The notes below the pieces were generated by a model that saw only the letters and a list, made by a program, of their open reading frames with translations, had not been told where the DNA came from and did no database searches. Position numbers and translations under genes: made by a program. From positions 6,299-44,972 of the forward strand of contig JAKCWW010003244.1 in NCBI GenBank assembly GCA_026260175.1: a stretch of 38,674 nucleotides of DNA. Reading direction: 5' to 3'. The number at the start of each line of letters is the position of its first letter. Position 1 is the first letter of the stretch. This document shows, piece after piece, positions 1-11,115 of this stretch. The DNA comes from Reticulitermes lucifugus (Eukaryota > Arthropoda > Insecta > Blattodea > Rhinotermitidae).

Positions 1-690
1 TTTTATTGTATGTAGGATATTCCTCTCCTCTTTGACTCTGTGTAATACTTCTTAATTTCTCACGTGATCGGTCCAACTGATCTTCTCCATTCTTCTCTAG
101 CACCACATTTCAAAACTTTCCAGTACTTCTGAAAACACTGAATATATCTTTTGAGAAGGACGAGACTCTCATTAGTCTATCCCGAAGACGATAATACACG
201 TATATTTTATTTTTAGGTTTATTTAATAGCTCTGCCAGTTGCTCTGACTGTGTGTCGTTAAATGATAGGTTGGCTAGTGAATAATGAGTTGGGAAAATGC
301 GTAAGGAAGCGACCGTAGCCTAATAAGAAGTAATACTCAGCATTCACCTGGAGGTACGAAGGAAAGGTACAAGGAACTTCAGCTAGTTTAGACTTTCCCC
401 CTGAAAAACTTCAAGCTGTTATTTCCTGAATACGAAGAACGAGTTTTGGAAAAAAATACGATTATGTTTATTTGTTTACATAGAAGGCCTAAATGATATT
501 ACATTACGTTTAAGTTGCACATGTAGCTGAAATAGGGAAAGAAGAAATGTTCGTGAGATTTAAAATTGGAATTTCAGGTAAATGGGTAATTGCAGGTAAT
601 GACGGATATAGGTGGATGCCCACTTTGGAAACAGGATGTGTTAAGAAATTTGGGTGTAACTGGTTTGTGGTCTTAACTTAATACATACCA
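1..690. other. non-coding stretch, nothing recognised
   Basis: AT-rich sequence with no open frame of note and no repeat that I can match elsewhere in the window. I see no gene. Confidence 0.5.
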
Positions 691-693
691 TTG

Positions 694-727
<34 letters not shown>

Positions 728-728
728 A
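694..728. repeat. (GAT)n microsatellite
   Basis: About eleven uninterrupted copies of the trinucleotide GAT (TGA/ATG phase). Confidence 0.95.
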
Positions 729-770
729 AATAAAAACACCGTCGATCACAAATAAGAATGTCCATTGTAT

Positions 771-798
771 TTATTATTATTATTATTATTGTTGTTGT
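771..798. repeat. (TTA)n microsatellite
   Basis: A run of TTA/TAT triplets grading into GTT triplets. It lies directly at the left edge of dispersed repeat C. Confidence 0.9.
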
Positions 799-1018
799 AA
801 TTTCATGGTTATTAGTTTTGTGTATTTTAGAATTTTAATATTCTAATCATTCCAATAAGGGCGCTGCAATATCTAAATTAGCGTGTTGCGCTTGTGCTCC
901 TTTGTTCTAAATAACTCCCTGATGATGGCACCCCGGTGCCGAAACATACAGGAGTTTAATATTTGTTTTGAATTGTATTTTATCAAGTGCATATGTTGGT
1001 TGATGTATTAATTCGTTC
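790..1018 (+). repeat. Dispersed repeat family C, copy 1, with hammerhead-like core
   Basis: About 230 bp that align along their length with 11824-12052. Shared blocks include the AATTTTA/GATTATTAG-like left part, a CTCCTTTGT block, the core CTGATGAT..GGTGCCGAAACAT, and a right end like ATTTTATnAnGTGCATAnGTT. No open frame. The two copies differ by many point changes, so both are old. The conserved core at 913-956 is annotated separately. Confidence 0.75.
913..956 (+). ncRNA. Hammerhead-ribozyme-like motif (decayed), repeat C copy 1
   Basis: Box 1 CTGATGA (919-925) is followed by one extra T, a perfect 6-bp stem II (GGCACC / GGTGCC, 927-932 and 935-940) with a two-base loop, and box 2 GAAA (941-944). 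Stem I is AACTCC (913-918) against GGAGTT (951-956). The segment replacing stem III reads CATACA, where the second copy reads CATGTA; the U needed before the cleavage nucleotide is lost, so I expect this copy to be inactive. That the fold was once a ribozyme is inference from the core consensus. Confidence 0.5.
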
Positions 1019-1019
1019 C

Positions 1020-1970
1020 ACGAATTCTCGCAGTTGCACAAATAGAAAACCGACTGAACGTATTCACAGGCCTTTCGTAACAAGCTGACGCGGATGGTGA
1101 CTTCAATTATTATCGGTTATCTAGCCGAACAGTGATTGGTTTAGAATCACAGGCGGATACTCTCAGCATCAGAAAGGGGAAATTCTTTTTTGTCTTTTTG
1201 TATCCACACTCTACTTGAGGAACGACTGTATTTCAGTCATGTCCCTCCGGCCATGACAGCTACAGAATTCATTACAAAAACCGGATTTTTGGAAGTGTTG
1301 TTTGACATTTTTATTCTGCCTTGACGAATTTATGGGTTTAACCTCTGAACTGAGACATGTGCGACTTTTTGGCTACACTTCGTGTCGGCGTTTAGTTCCC
1401 AAGGAAAAGTTAATTAAATCGTAACCAATAAAATTAGGTAAGGTTTTCAGTTTGAAATTTGGTCAGCCAACGAAATTGGAAATTCTTTCGTTGCCCGCCC
1501 AATCACAGGATTAAAAAATATGTCGAAGGTGTCATCCTGGAAAACGAGACGGACAGAAGAGGATCGGGATTGAGAAATTTAGACAAGAGGAAATCGAATG
1601 CAAGGAAAGTGGTCTAAAGGTTAAATGAGTATTCGGAGATTTATCAAGCGATCGGGAATTGGTAACATTGGTCAGACGCTAGGGCTTACTGTTGTCAGAG
1701 AGTGTGGAAAACTAAGACTTTATTCACTACATCTAAATGTACGTATGAATTACCAATAAACGCGAAGTACTACTGCATGGTGTTATGTGTAATGTATTTC
1801 TTACGATGATATCGACAAGGTTGGCCGAAAACACCCTTTTAAAACCCTGAGAGTATTATTCATGCTTCACGTCAGAGCTATACCGTGCTTCTGATTTCTC
1901 CCTGTCCACCTACAGAAGTTTAATGTGGGAAGTCAGAAATCCGTCACGCCGTTATGAGTTCAACAAGACC
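1020..1970. other. non-coding stretch, nothing recognised
   Basis: No coding potential and no repeat matched elsewhere in the window. The transposase remnant begins just after it. Confidence 0.4.
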
Positions 1971-1974
1971 CACC

Positions 1975-2510
1975 GCGGATGGCGACAGTTATGAGATGTG
2001 TGTCTACAGGTACGATGTCGAAGCGAAGCAACAATCTTCACAATGGAAGTTAAAATCATTCCAAAGACAGAAAATGGCGCCACAGAGCAGATAATACTCG
2101 TTTTCTTCGACTGTCGAGGTGTGCTGCGTTATGGGTTTGTTCCTATAGGTCAAAAGAGTGAATCAGGAATGCTGCCTGACCCTTTCATGGCGTCTGCGAC
2201 AAACACTGCGAAAGAAACGACCGGAACGTCGGCGGAAATATAGCTGGTTTCTTCACCAAAACGCTCCCTCGAGCACAGCGCTTCTCGTCCAGAAGTTGTT
2301 CGCGAAAAACGAGCGGTAGTTCCACAGTCACCCTATTAACTTAATCTGTCCCCAGCAGACTTCTTCCTGTTTCCTTAATTTAGAGTTTTTTTTAAAAGGA
2401 CGTCGATTTCATTGAATAGATGAAATTCAAGAAAAACGTTGGATCGGCTAATACAAACTTCTTCAAAATCTTTCATGGAATGCTGGGAAAAGTATAGATT
2501 ATGTAGGTGA
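1975..2510 (+). pseudogene. mariner-family (DD34D) transposase remnant, C-terminal half
   Basis: Conceptual translation across several frames follows the catalytic half of a mariner transposase. A GD-containing block leads into AKQQSSQWK (from about 1979). Then come FFDCRGVL, KRPERRRKYSWFLHQNAP, LLVQKLFAKN, VVPQSPY and SPADFFLFP, and finally a tail resembling the SFMECWEKY end of the family. Several frameshifts and in-frame stops break it. Where the family has HDNAP the copy reads HQNAP, and where it has SPDLAP it reads LNLSP, so two of the three catalytic aspartates are lost. The N-terminal helix-turn-helix half is not visible upstream. This is a dead, truncated DNA transposon; no terminal inverted repeats were found. 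Family identity comes from remembered consensus motifs. Confidence 0.85.
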
Positions 2511-2589
2511 AAATATACTTAAACTTGCTAAGACCAACTTTAACTTAAAGCTTTATTTTTCTTTTTAATATTTAGATTGGGTGGTATTT

Positions 2590-2800
2590 TATTAATTTAT
2601 TCATTCTCATGTTATTTAAGAGTCTGAAGCTTGAAGTAACTGTAAATAATACTTAAAAATTAATTTCCTACGTCACAGTATACACTTTGTGTCTCCATTA
2701 CAAAGACAACCGGTTAATGCTGTCTGACGTGAGATTCATATGAAACACATGAGCATTTTTGTGGGAAAATGCAGAACTGAGTAGTTTTAATGTAGGTGGT
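2590..2800 (+). repeat. Dispersed repeat G, copy 1
   Basis: Resembles 22965-23130 (plus 23281-23300). Shared pieces are ATGTTATTTAAG, GAAGCTTGAAGT, GTCTCCATTA, CCGGTTAATGCTGT and TTTTGTGG..AAATGC.GAAC. This copy keeps the site uninterrupted where the other copy has a foldback insertion. No coding content. Confidence 0.55.
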
Positions 2801-3029
2801 ACGGATAACTACCATGCTTTAAGGCGTTAATTACTTGAATGATGCTGAATTCAGAAGAATGAAGTCGTACTGAACAGCTTGCAACTTGCCTTACCTCCGT
2901 GTCATGCTGACTAAATGGCATTACAAGTCTGCATCTGTCTTGCATGTCTTCGGTCAAAAAAGCATGGTTTCAAACGTAGAATAACGGGTACATTGAGTAG
3001 GAAGTCTGTTAAAGTAAAGTGGGGTTTTC

Positions 3030-3051
3030 GTGTGTGTGTGTGTGTGTGTGT
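3030..3051. repeat. (GT)n microsatellite
   Basis: About eleven GT dinucleotides. Confidence 0.95.
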
Positions 3052-3319
3052 TTGCGGTGTGTTGTGCAGTGTTGAGCAAATAGTGCCAGTTGGCTCTGAT
3101 GGTGAAGATTTCAGTCATGGCGCCTCATCAAACAGGTGGTAGTTACACGATCTATCGAAATATTGTCTTAGTAACGGTAGTTTAGCTGCCGGCTGTTATG
3201 AAATTCCGTTCATTATGAAAAAACTTGCAACCGAGTTCCCATGCTTATATAAATTGTGAAGTCACGACCTAGCTTTGGAGGTCAGCAGCCCAATTTCTGA
3301 CTTCTGCAGTCGTTTGAGG

Positions 3320-3960
3320 CTCAACGACTTCGTTTTATGTGAGATGACGAAAATGCTAAGAAAAGTGGCGAGGATGATTGCGTCTGTAAGGAGGTGTCAC
3401 GTGGTTATTAGGATGTTTGTGATGAATGGGATAAAGATTTTAATATTGTTAACGAGGAGGTAGATGATAATGAAGAGTGTATTATGATGAGAGTGAGCGT
3501 AAAGGGGGGATGATAATTATGGTGACAGTGAAAATTAGTTGGATGATGATAATGGAGAGTAACATGGCGAGAATAAGAATGGAGATAATGGTGAAGAATA
3601 TGTATGATTTTGTGATGAGAGTGGAAATGAGTTGGATAATGATAATGCAGATGCTAAGAGTTATGAGGAGAATATGAAAGAGAGGAGAATGACAGTTATG
3701 AAGAACCTAGGAATGACGACATAAACGATGACGATGATGACGATATGAATGAATTTTATAATGATAATTAGAGTGTGAGAAATATGAGTGAAATAAGGAG
3801 AAAGATAATAAAGTAATAATGCAGAGGTGGGAATTCGAATGATGGTGACGGAAAATGGAGTGCGCCTAATGAAGAAGAGAATATAAGTATTCACTAACAA
3901 GAGAACGATTATGATGGTGGTGAAGTTGGAATGATGATAAAGAGCATGGGAATGATGTTG
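3320..3960 (+). repeat. Purine-rich, ATGA/GAT-biased low-complexity tract
   Basis: A 640-bp strand-asymmetric stretch dominated by GATGATAATG-, GAGAGT- and AATGA-like words. Open frames on both strands here (3275-3677 plus, 3661-4041 minus) have Met/Arg/Ile-rich or repetitive composition and look like by-products of a decayed GAT-type simple repeat rather than genes. Confidence 0.6.
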
Positions 3961-3979
3961 ATAAAAAGTGTGGGAAAGA

Positions 3980-4470
3980 TTTTCACGAAATTTGCAAATG
4001 TTCAACAGTATTGTGTTCAGATATCTTGTACCGAATTTCACCCAAATTGGAAAAAAATATGAAAATTACGGCTAGATAATAATTTACGCCCATAAGTAAA
4101 GTATGGCTTTCACTGCACTGATTTTCACGAAACTCACAGTCACACAATTATTTTTATAGAGATCTTCTGTACTGCAAGTGTTCTAAATCAGAAGTAGAAT
4201 GTGTAAATATGGGCAAAATTACTTTCTGCCCTTAAGTAAAGTACATCTTTACTCCGCTGATTTTGACTAATCTCGCATTTAGTCAATGAAATTGCGAGGA
4301 GATTTCTATACCAAATTTATCCCAAGCCTGTCAAGAAATATGGGAAGAAATAGTACGAATTTACCGTGTTAAGTAAAGCATAAATGTCACTGCACCCATT
4401 TTCACGAAACTCAAACGTGCTTTGCAACTTTTTGTAAAAAACTTCTGTGTCGAATTCAATGAACATCAAA
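3980..4470 (+). repeat. Tandem repeat, unit about 139 bp, 3-4 divergent units
   Basis: The anchor TTTTCACGAAA (or a variant) recurs at about 3981, 4123, 4262 and 4400, giving spacings of 142, 139 and 138 bp. Each unit also holds AAGTAAAGTA, an ACTGCACTGA-like word and a CTTCTGTACC-like word. Wording such as TTTTCACGAAACTC resembles the ATTTTCATGAAACTT of repeat D, so the two may be distantly related. Confidence 0.7.
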
Positions 4471-4479
4471 CTGTTTATC

Positions 4480-5300
4480 CTCTGATAACAGATCACATAC
4501 ACAGACGGACTGTCTTCTTAAAAAACACCTAACAAGACGGATATGCTTGCAAGCTGTGGTGTCGATAGCATTATTCTGAAATATGTCGCCGAGCTGGTAC
4601 ATTTATGATAGCGGGAAACCGGGCAATAGTGTTAATGTTGCAGCTGGTTGTGGCATGCAGCACACCGGCGGGTCAGATTGCCACACATCTTCCTCGATCG
4701 GTAGATTGAATTTCTTGCCGTAGTTTGAATCAATCGATATGAAATAAGCTTCACCGGCCGATGGAAACCAAATTACATTTCTCTCTCTCCGGATTCAAGA
4801 CACTAGACTTCTTTTGGCATGTAACCTGCAGTAATCGACAAAATCGTGCACGCACACACACACAAACAATCAGTGGCCACTAGCGACTTCAAAGTTTATT
4901 CTCATATTCGATCTCTGAATATTTTTTTGTCAAGTTTAGAAACAGATTTTTTGCTGTTCTACGTTTCTTTTCCTTTTGAAAACACGGTTTGTTTGTAACT
5001 CACTACATTGATCAAAATATATTCCAATAGAAGAATCTGTCGTGCTGCCAGCCACGTCTGGTTTATCGGCAGCAAAATAACCACCGTTTCCACAACCATC
5101 TTTTTTCTCATCACTTCCCTGATGGTTCTCGAAACGTCGGTTTTTTCGCCGTTTAACCGCCTGACACAGCTAATAGCGCCAGATAGTCTTGCTGCATTCA
5201 GTGGCCCTGTAAGCTGCACACATATACGCCTACATTCCATCATGTGACACACAACATACACATATTTGCTATACGAGAGGCTCTGTTATTATGTGTTACA
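4480..5300. other. Non-coding stretch with a possible hammerhead-type remnant
   Basis: No gene recognised. At 5119-5141 the words CCTGATG and CTCGAAACGTCGG sit close together, as if a hammerhead-like core had lost stem II. Open frames at 4959-5261 (minus) and 5008-5247 (plus) overlap on opposite strands and match nothing I know. Confidence 0.35.
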
Positions 5301-5308
5301 TAGGGAAT

Positions 5309-5552
5309 TGGCGGCTGGGATAGTATAGTTGATGTAACGATACGCTACGGGCTGGAAGTTCCTGGATTCGAACCCAGGTGTGATGGGATTTTTCGAACCC
5401 AGTCTCCTGTACAATGGGCACCGGCCCTCCTTCCCGGCGGTAAAGCGGCCGGATCGTGGCGCTGACCAATACCCCCCAATAGCGCTGTGTTCGATTATGG
5501 GTAGAGCTATACTTCTACCTCCCCATCTGTGCCTGCTTGGCATCTAACGGGA
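5309..5552 (+). mobile_element. SINE B (tRNA-derived), copy 1
   Basis: Starts with an A-box-like stretch (GGGATAGTATAGTTGATGTA), then CGCTACGGGCTGGA and a B-box (GGATTCGAACCCAGG). The body contains TGTACAATGGGCACCGG, AAAGCGGCCGG, GCGTGACC-like words and TAGAGCTATACTTCTACCTC. The end reads CTTGGCATCTAACGG. Eight other full or partial copies in both orientations occur in the window, which defines the family. Confidence 0.8.
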
Positions 5553-5649
5553 AAACCTTTAGCTATGTAGGGACTCTGTATTTAAACACCATAGAATTTG
5601 AGGCTTAAATTAATTTGTATTGGGCCCTAACAACGACAGATGTCAAGTT

Positions 5650-6312
5650 TGGTTAGTGCGTCCGTGTGACCACGGCATGGCGCGTCCTCGGGTTGCGGAT
5701 AGAGGAACGGCCTTCACATACGGAGGGTAGCTGCGAAAGTATTATTAAGCAGTCGCGGACAGCCGGCAAGGGGTGGTCCACCAGATTCGGGATTGGGTGA
5801 GGTGCTAACAACTCCTCGCCGTAAAAACTTACCATGTTGCGAAACCTTTTCACAAGGCCTCGGATTTGGACCGATCCTTTGGCGCGACGTAAGAAATGGT
5901 AACAAGAGAGCGGAGAAGACTGCATAACGAGGAGCTTTATGATCTGTCTCCTCACCAAATTTTATTCGGGTGATCAAATCAAGAAGAATTAGGTGGGCAG
6001 GGCATGTGTCACGTATGGGAGACAGGAAAGATGCATACAGGGTTTTGTTGGGCAGACCTGAGGGAAAGAGACAACTTGGAAGAGCTAGTTGTAGATGGGA
6101 GGATAATATTAAAATGGACATTCAAGAAGTGGGATGGGGGAATGTAATAGATTGATCTGGCTCAGGATAGGGTAAGTTGGTGTGCTGTTGTGAATGCGGT
6201 AATGAACATTCTTGTTCCATAAAATGCGGGGAATGTCTTGACTAGCTGAAGGCCTGTTAGCTTTTCAGGAAGGACTCTGCTCCATGGAGTTAGTTAGTTA
6301 GTTAGGAGTTTA
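5650..6312 (+). mobile_element. Internally deleted non-LTR retrotransposon (LINE)
   Basis: Two blocks appear joined. 5650-5878 (GGTTAGTGCGTCCGTGTGAC, then GGAGGGTAGCTGCGAA, TCGCGGACAGCC) resembles the 5' leader of an arthropod endonuclease-reverse-transcriptase LINE as I remember it. 5879-6240 encodes the C-terminus of its ORF2. With one frameshift this reads LHNEELYDL, then [45 protein letters not shown], then (shifted) DLAQDR and VNAVMN. The body between these blocks, with the endonuclease and reverse transcriptase, is absent. The element ends in a 3' tail with GTTAGTTAGTTAG at about 6292-6310. A second, more decayed copy of the 3' block lies at 10730-11115. The LINE assignment of the 3' block is solid; the leader identity rests on memory. 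Confidence 0.7.
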
Positions 6313-7445
6313 TTTTCTAGACCTCTTCATATGGTGAAGACGTTAAGATATCGATAATTCGATGAAGATTTAGATTATGACCTGGTTTATGACCCCATGC
6401 GGTTTGTTTGTTACTGGCAACTGGAAACTTACCGTCACAATCTCCAGGATAGAAAATATAAGGACTGTGCCATATCCCAGAAGACGGGCAATGCTGATAA
6501 GTAAATAAATAAAATAAATAATTAATGTATCTTTATGAATAAGCCTGCGTTCTTTATATGTTCTTTTCACCAAATTATGCAGTACACCTACATACCTGCA
6601 AATCTCTTTGCATCAGTATATTCTTTGCGGACTGCCGTTGTCTCTCATTTTGCCAAGCTTAACTGCTTCTGAGAAAGAAATCAAAACTTGTATCGCAGTT
6701 CATCTCCGTCGTTTTGCATAAGATTGGTAGGTAACGCTTTGTGATTGGTGTTTTGTTGTCGGCCGGCACAAGATGAAACGCTTGCACAATGCACAATCTT
6801 CTTTCGTCACGCGCGCGCGTGCAGGTGCAAACCGCAACGCGGAAACAAACCCGTATTAAGCATGTCCTTGTGTCTGTGGCTTCCAGCCTTACTTTCTGGG
6901 GAAAATATATTGCAGCAGGAAGCTTTCCTCGCGGTGAACCGACTGAGTCGGCGAGGCTTGTTCTGTTAGGTCTACCATCATTCAGTGTGGCCGATCATTC
7001 TTCTTTTTCTTTTTATCCCACATCCTATCTTGTCCTCGCCTTCCTTTCCTTCTCTTCTTTCACATCATTCGTCTTACTATCTCCCTTCTCTTCTATGTGA
7101 TTTCTCTTGCTCTTGGTTTCTGACTGAGGTAACTAAATGTCTGTACCGGCCTCACAATCAGTTCTTCCTCAGTCCATAGTATTTCTCTCATCCTTCGCAC
7201 TGTCGATGTGTATTGCATTGCTACCTACAAGCACCGTTTTCTTTATACTATGTCTATACCTGTCCGTCTCTATGCATAATCTCTTCAAACTTACAACAAA
7301 TACCAACTTTAAATCTACAACGTTTCAGCCAATTTGTTAGCCTCATAGTCTTACATCTAATTGTAACTAGTTGAACATTCTCATTTCTGCACGTCTGCTA
7401 CCGACACGGTCTTCTAATATTTTCATAATATTTTTCCGAAAGATT
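6313..7445. other. non-coding stretch, nothing recognised
   Basis: Contains a pyrimidine-rich patch (about 7000-7110) that opens long frames, and a short GC alternation (CGCGCGCG near 6811). No gene or repeat recognised. Confidence 0.4.
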
Positions 7446-7635
7446 CCAGACCGACTCTGTCGCTCAACCACCCTCCTATTCAAAGGGCACTAGATCTCTT
7501 CTCCCTAGATAAAGTGACCGTGGCGTGAAGCTGACCTCTCACCTCAATCTAGTTCGACGATAATGCACGGAGCTATAACTCCATCTCCCCCCGCCAAATG
7601 CCTTCACGGCCTACACAGCGACAACTTTGCCTGTA
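7446..7635 (+). mobile_element. SINE B, 5'-truncated copy
   Basis: Begins within the family body (CCAGACCGACTCTGTCGC, TTCAAAGGGCAC) and continues with AAAGTGACCGTGGCGTGAAG, GGAGCTATAACTCCATCTCC and GCCTTCACGGC. The tRNA-like head is missing. Confidence 0.65.
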
Positions 7636-9097
7636 CTTTTTTACCTTTAACTTTCTTTGAGTATGACTAATTTTTTCATAATGGCGTCGCTATGTCAGTT
7701 GTCTTTTACTATCCATACTCCTCTTTACAAGCGCATCTCAGAAATTTAAGCTTGTTTTTGTGCTCAGTGTAATTTCCATGACACCTTTTTCCGATTTGCT
7801 TTACGATGCTATCAGTAATATGGAGCAGGTTATATAGTGTCAAGTGGTAGGATGGGTGATTGATGACTGATGAGTTTGACAGTTTTTGGAAATACGCATC
7901 TGTGTCTAAATCTCTACCTCTACACCAAACTGCTCGTAATTCAAGAGTACGGATGTCTGTCGTAGAAAGCATGTTACATTTTTTACCTCCGGAGGCCATC
8001 GTGTTGAATTTGTCTTAATCACCTATAAAGCTTAAAAATGCAAGTTAAATGATAAATTAAACAGAGCCTAGACTTGTCAACACTCTTGAGACAGGTTAAC
8101 CATGTGGCAGAGAAAGACAGCAATACGACTTCCGTCTTTCTTTCAGCGCAGGGGTAGACAAGATTCTTTGTAGTATTCCGTCCATTCATGGGGAATCGAC
8201 TGGTGTCCCGAGGTGAGAAGTATCTGTCTGAAGCTTACAGATGTAGAGTTGTCAATGGATTGTTGTTGCTTTCCTTGGACACTTGGAGTGATTTGTAGTG
8301 ATAATAAATTTACAAGCCAAGTTTGTCATAAGGTGTGTCTTTTAACCACCCCTAACTACATGGTGAAGCGTGCAGCACGTCCGTTATCCCCTCCGGTTAG
8401 CATCTTGTTCTGATTTCAATTACCTAAGTGTCAGTACTTTGTACAGCCTTGACAATTTGGACACCCCTTACCGCGGAGGGCTATGACCGGTTAGGACAGC
8501 GGCCAAGTCGGAAGGCTGTTGGGATGTGGAGCAGATCGCTGGACCGCATGGGGCACCCCCTGCAGCGGGGCCACAAGAGGGGTGGAGATAATTGAGGGCG
8601 GAAGGCTGAAGGTATTTCTTTCATGATGTTTAAATTTGCATTCAATGGTAATTAAGGCCAGGGTATCGTTTGAGGTAAATATGCGACCGTGACCTATTTC
8701 AGGACTTCTCAAACTGCTCAGTCACTATCGGTCAAGTGCACAAAGCAAGCTGGAGCTCCTGGAGCTCCTGATGACAATATAGCTCTGTGCGCTGCTGGCT
8801 GCATGGGCTGGGTTCAAATTTCTGCAGTGATTTTGAATCCACTCGGCCTCCTGTCCAGTAGGCGTGAGGTTTAAAACGGCCGCAACCAGGAGCTGCGTAA
8901 TATAATTCCACCTAGTCTCGAGATTAGGAAGGCGTTCATTGTGTCGTGGTTAGGTAAAAAGTTCGTGTGATTGTGTTTCATTCTCAGCCGGACAGTCTGT
9001 CTCTCCTACACAGTCTGCTGTTTGATTATTCCGGAAATAAAGCGGCCAGAGCGTGAAGTAGTTCACACGATTCCGTATAATACTGAGGTTAATATGG
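7636..9097. other. Non-coding stretch with a GC-rich island
   Basis: No gene recognised. 8465-8600 is GC-rich and may be a decayed repeat. 8740-8880 has a B-box-like GGGTTCAAATTTC and the duplicated word GGAGCTCCT, suggesting a tRNA-derived SINE fragment, but no second copy is present to prove it. Confidence 0.35.
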
Positions 9098-9375
9098 TAG
9101 CCGGTACAGTGACTAAGTTAAGGACTGGACGATCAGCGGTTCAGTTCCCGGGAGGTGCAAGGGCTTTATATCTTCTTCAAAATGCCCAGACCGGCTCTCG
9201 GTACAACTTAGCCTCATATTCAACGGGCGCGGAGGGCTCATCCCCAGGGAGCAAACTTGCCAGGACCACTGACCACTTTTCTAAATCTAGTGCCAATGTT
9301 AAGCATGAGTGGAGCTCCCCTCCACTCCCTCTATGTGCCTTCATGGCGTGCATAGGGACAACTTTACCTCTACTT
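9098..9375 (+). mobile_element. SINE B, near-full copy
   Basis: Head TAGCCGGTACAGTGACTAAG, then GGACTGGACGATC and a B-box (CGGTTCAGTTCCCGGG). The body has AGACCGGCTCTCGGTAC, TTCAACGGGCGC, GTGGAGCTCCCCTCCACTCC and CTTCATGGCGTGC. The 171-codon open frame at 8971-9486 runs straight through it and is incidental. Confidence 0.7.
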
Positions 9376-9705
9376 CTATCCTTTTTAATGCATGGAACAT
9401 CACATGCACCCTCACTAGCGTTGTGTTTAGGCATAGCGATGCCTTATCATCGCCAGTCCCACCGTTACATTCGTGACGGCTCGTGAAGGATGCTTCCTGC
9501 GGGAAATGTCTGTTTCGAGTCTCGTGTGGTTTATCCTGACGGAACTCTTCCATTGCATTCCTCGGTCCCTCCAGGCAGATGACAGGCAAATGGTTCTTCG
9601 GTTAGGCCACGGTCACTTCCTTCCAGATTCCAATTCTCCATTGACTCATTATCGTGCAATTTGACGCTATATGCTCTGGGTTGCTGGCAGCGTCGTAAAG
9701 CAAAA
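9376..9705 (+). mobile_element. Probable SINE with a GTCGTAAAGCAAAAC tail
   Basis: The B-box-like TTCGAGTCTCGTGTGG (9511) is followed by CTCCAGGCAGATGAC, GGCCACGGTCACTTCCTTCC and a 3' end GCTGGCAGCGTCGTAAAGC. The end resembles the 16028-16300 element (GGCAGCGTCATTAAATAGC) and 37953-37975 (GGAGCGTCGTTAAATAAAC), suggesting a shared 3' module. Confidence 0.5.
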
Positions 9706-9959
9706 CACAAAGGGACAGGACAAGCTTTAGGTAGTAAAATTACACATGGGCTTTACCACGGTATCATGAAGGTGTCCAGGGGGCGTGGAAGAAACAGTTC
9801 CACACAACATTAGTCCTGGCACTAAATAAGAATGAGTAGGCGGCTGGAATCTGCGATTGCATTTATCTAGGCGATTGCCTGGATGAGCCCCACAACGGGT
9901 GCGCGCAAGACAGTGATAGTACTGTTGTATCCTGAATATTGCGCAAGGGCGCTGTCCTG

Positions 9960-10260
9960 TTGGACATGAAGTGTAGAGGAAAAGGGAAGGAGAAACATGA
10001 AGGAAGGAAAAGAGGAAAGGAGAAAGAGAGTAACGAAAATTAAAAAGGAAGAAAGTGAAGAAAAGAAGAAAAGAAAAAGAGAAACAAAAGAAGGAAAAGA
10101 GGAAAGGAGAAAGAGAGTAACGAAAATTAAAAAGGAAGAAAGTGAAGAAAAGAAGAAAAGAAAAAGAGAAACAAAAGAAGGAAAGACAGGAGAAACAGAG
10201 AAGTAATGAAATAAGGTACAGGAGAGAAAGAAAGAAAGAAACGAAAATAGGGTCAGAACT
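9960..10260 (+). repeat. Polypurine tract with an 87-bp tandem duplication
   Basis: An almost pure A/G strand. An 87-bp unit (10000-10086) is repeated nearly base-perfectly at 10087-10173, with a short third start after it. Because 87 is a multiple of 3 it yields a charged 29-residue repeat on plus and Phe/Leu/Ser-rich frames on minus. These are composition artefacts. The near-identity means the duplication is recent. Confidence 0.9.
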
Positions 10261-10729
10261 ATAAAAAAAAGGAAGAAATACAATTAATGTAGGAGTAAAA
10301 GCAAGTGATAAAGAGCGGGAAGCACCACTGTGTTGCCAGTTCACCAGTCAGCCCACTTGTAACCTCAATTTCCGGTAAATTAAATAAATTGAATTTAGAA
10401 TCATTCACCGTTTTCTTGCTTACTTGCCATAAATCACGACTCGCCCAGGGCGAGTGCTCGGTTGCAAAATTTATATGCTCTTTTTTCGGTATAGCTAAAT
10501 TTGAATGATAGAAGAGAGCGCTTACTTTGAGGTATCCTATATATTCCGTTACCCATCGCTGACATTTTTAAATAAAATTAATTTTTTACTTCCATTTTAT
10601 TAGTAAACATTTAATCACATTTAAATTAAATGTCGGAAATAGGACAGTATTAAAGCTGCTCGTATAATCTGCAGAAGTACTGTGTTCTTATCTTGAATAA
10701 TTGGGAAATATGGTCTGTACATCTGAGAA

Positions 10730-11115
10730 CTAAATGGTGTTGGGGGAATCAGAAAATTACATAATGCAGAGGGCTATATCTATTTTATGTCTTCACCAAA
10801 TAGGTTTACAGTGATTATATCAAGAATAATGAGACGAGGGACAGGTAAAATGCATGGGAAAGGAGGGGTAAGAAGGAATACATACAAAATTTTATTTAAA
10901 AATTCTGAAGAAAGAAACCAGTTTCGTGATCTACCTGTAGGTGGGAGGATAATATTAGAATTAATTTTCATGCAGTAGGGTGAGATGGATCACTCTGGTT
11001 CAGGATAAGGTCCAAAATGAGATTTTTGTGAACATGGTACTTAAACTTGTGATTTCAACAAAGGCGGGAAATGTTTTGTCTAACTGAGCCACTGTCAACT
11101 GTCCAAGAACGATAC
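10730..11115 (+). mobile_element. LINE ORF2 3' end, decayed copy
   Basis: Colinear with 5920-6260: TCACCAAAT.AGGTTTAC.GTGATTATATCAAGAA, then CATGGGAAA, ATACATACAAA, GTAGGTGGGAGGATAATATTA, GATC.CTCTGGTTCAGGATA and the tail GCGGGAAATGTTTTGTCTAACTGA. The protein reads AGRIIL-type blocks with frameshifts. Same family as the deleted LINE at 5650-6312. Confidence 0.75.

Noticed and set aside
3661..4041. Minus-strand 126-codon frame rich in Ile, Val and Tyr.
   Set aside because: It derives from the low-complexity ATGA/GAT tract and extends into the 139-bp array; no family resemblance.
8971..9486. 171-codon plus-strand open frame.
   Set aside because: It runs through a SINE B copy; frames through other SINE B copies are equally meaningless.
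9727..10344. Long minus-strand open frames of up to 205 codons rich in Phe, Leu and Ser.
   Set aside because: They are translations of the polypurine tract and its 87-bp duplication; hydrophobic runs are a composition artefact.
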